Below are positions 63,436 to 64,000 of a stretch of DNA of 64,000 nt, one piece after another. The DNA is from Limnephilus marmoratus (taxonomy: Eukaryota; Arthropoda; Insecta; Trichoptera; Limnephilidae): contig OU862912.1 in assembly GCA_917880885.1 (NCBI GenBank), positions 51,571,117 to 51,635,116 on the forward strand. Reading direction: 5' to 3'. The stretch's first letter is position 1. Each line of letters begins with the position of its first letter. Both the position numbers and the translations under genes were made by a program. The notes beneath the pieces are model-generated. The model was given only the letters and a program-made list of their open reading frames with translations, made no database searches and had not been told where the DNA came from.

Positions 63436-64000
63436 ACATTACTACTGTACGCGGGTTACTGAATACTAAGAACAAAACCAAGCATTATGATTTCATTAAG
63501 ATCAACACGTCTCACAACAAGGTCAATAGAAATAAAGATATTTGTATAAATGGAATAATAATTTTCAATCAATTTTATTGGAATAACTTGTTTTAATAAC
63601 GTTGGAAGGCTACAATCATCAATGTAATACCTACATCATTCGGGACGAAAATTATACTAATAAAGTAATAAATACGAACGAAACATGAACTAGAAGCAAT
63701 GGGAAAATACACATAAAAAAATCTAAAATAGTTAAATGTCGATTTAATCGTAATGCGCAAGATGTAGACAAAGATTCTTTAATAATTTCGACATAATCAT
63801 ATATGGAGGATAGACGGAGAAAATAACTTTGGTAAAAACTTGTTTGGATCGAATATGGATCAAGGAAAAATAAATTGTCTACGAACAGGAAGAAATGTTT
63901 CGATCAAAGGAATCATACCTATAGGATAGGTGGGTCGAGTTATGCCAAAACATACATATAACTAGAATAAGATAAAGAGGATATGAGAATGTGAATAAGA
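63436..64000. other. AT-rich DNA, no feature recognised
   Basis: No coding potential or repeat partner seen. Confidence 0.5.

Noticed and set aside
1..64000. Bacterial-type systems (operons, toxin-antitoxin, phage defence)
   Set aside because: Spliced and poly(A)-tailed retroelements, tRNA-SINEs and base composition show a eukaryotic genome; no operon-like gene order exists.

Overview
This is a repeat-dominated stretch of an AT-rich arthropod genome, most likely a moth or butterfly. The case for Lepidoptera rests on the mixture of element types: Helitron-like ends finishing in CTAG, a BEL/Pao element primed by tRNA-Tyr, tRNA-headed SINEs, and RTE, CR1/Jockey-like and Penelope-like fragments. 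No complete host gene was found. The only host-like coding signals are two short open stretches, a splice-bounded one at 50989-51229 and one at 62046-62270.

Layout. 1-8048: a nearly complete Ty3/Gypsy retrotransposon on the minus strand (3' LTR cut by the window edge; gag, pol, primer site and purine tract visible). 8049-8850: GC-richer promoter-like DNA, perhaps part of another LTR. 8851-13128: an older repeat split by a 3.8 kb CR1/Jockey-type LINE (ORF1, and ORF2 with two frameshifts); an uninterrupted copy of the split repeat lies at 30391-30955. 13428-21800: SINEs, a hAT MITE (15201-15899), a piggyBac-type MITE (17068-17824), LINE and Penelope scraps, and an internally deleted Tc1/mariner-like element (20601-21798). 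22056-29996: an intact BEL/Pao retrotransposon with an uninterrupted 1870-codon gag-pol and LTRs that look identical; it is the youngest element here. 30127-64000: SINE families, an RTE LINE carrying a TTAA-flanked insertion (33009-33721), a 110-bp-arm palindrome (42563-42793), Helitron pieces, a hAT fragment holding two head-to-head SINEs (46974-47440), an unclassified TTAA-flanked transposon (48785-50756), a deleted mariner (53615-54564), a fold-back element (55215-55465), Penelope remains (60055-60960) and further LINE fragments.

How the parts relate. Autonomous elements (Gypsy, BEL, LINEs, transposons) supply the enzymes; SINEs and MITEs use them. Three SINE families recur: SINE-A (tRNA head, about 180 bp), SINE-B (tRNA head, about 410 bp) and SINE-C (no clear tRNA head, about 440 bp, 3' hairpin). 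SINE-B and SINE-C share the 3' ending TTCATGTAA(A)n, so the same LINE may move both. Several repeat families carry hammerhead-ribozyme-like cores. For three insertions an unfilled copy of the target exists in the window, which fixes their boundaries and target duplications.
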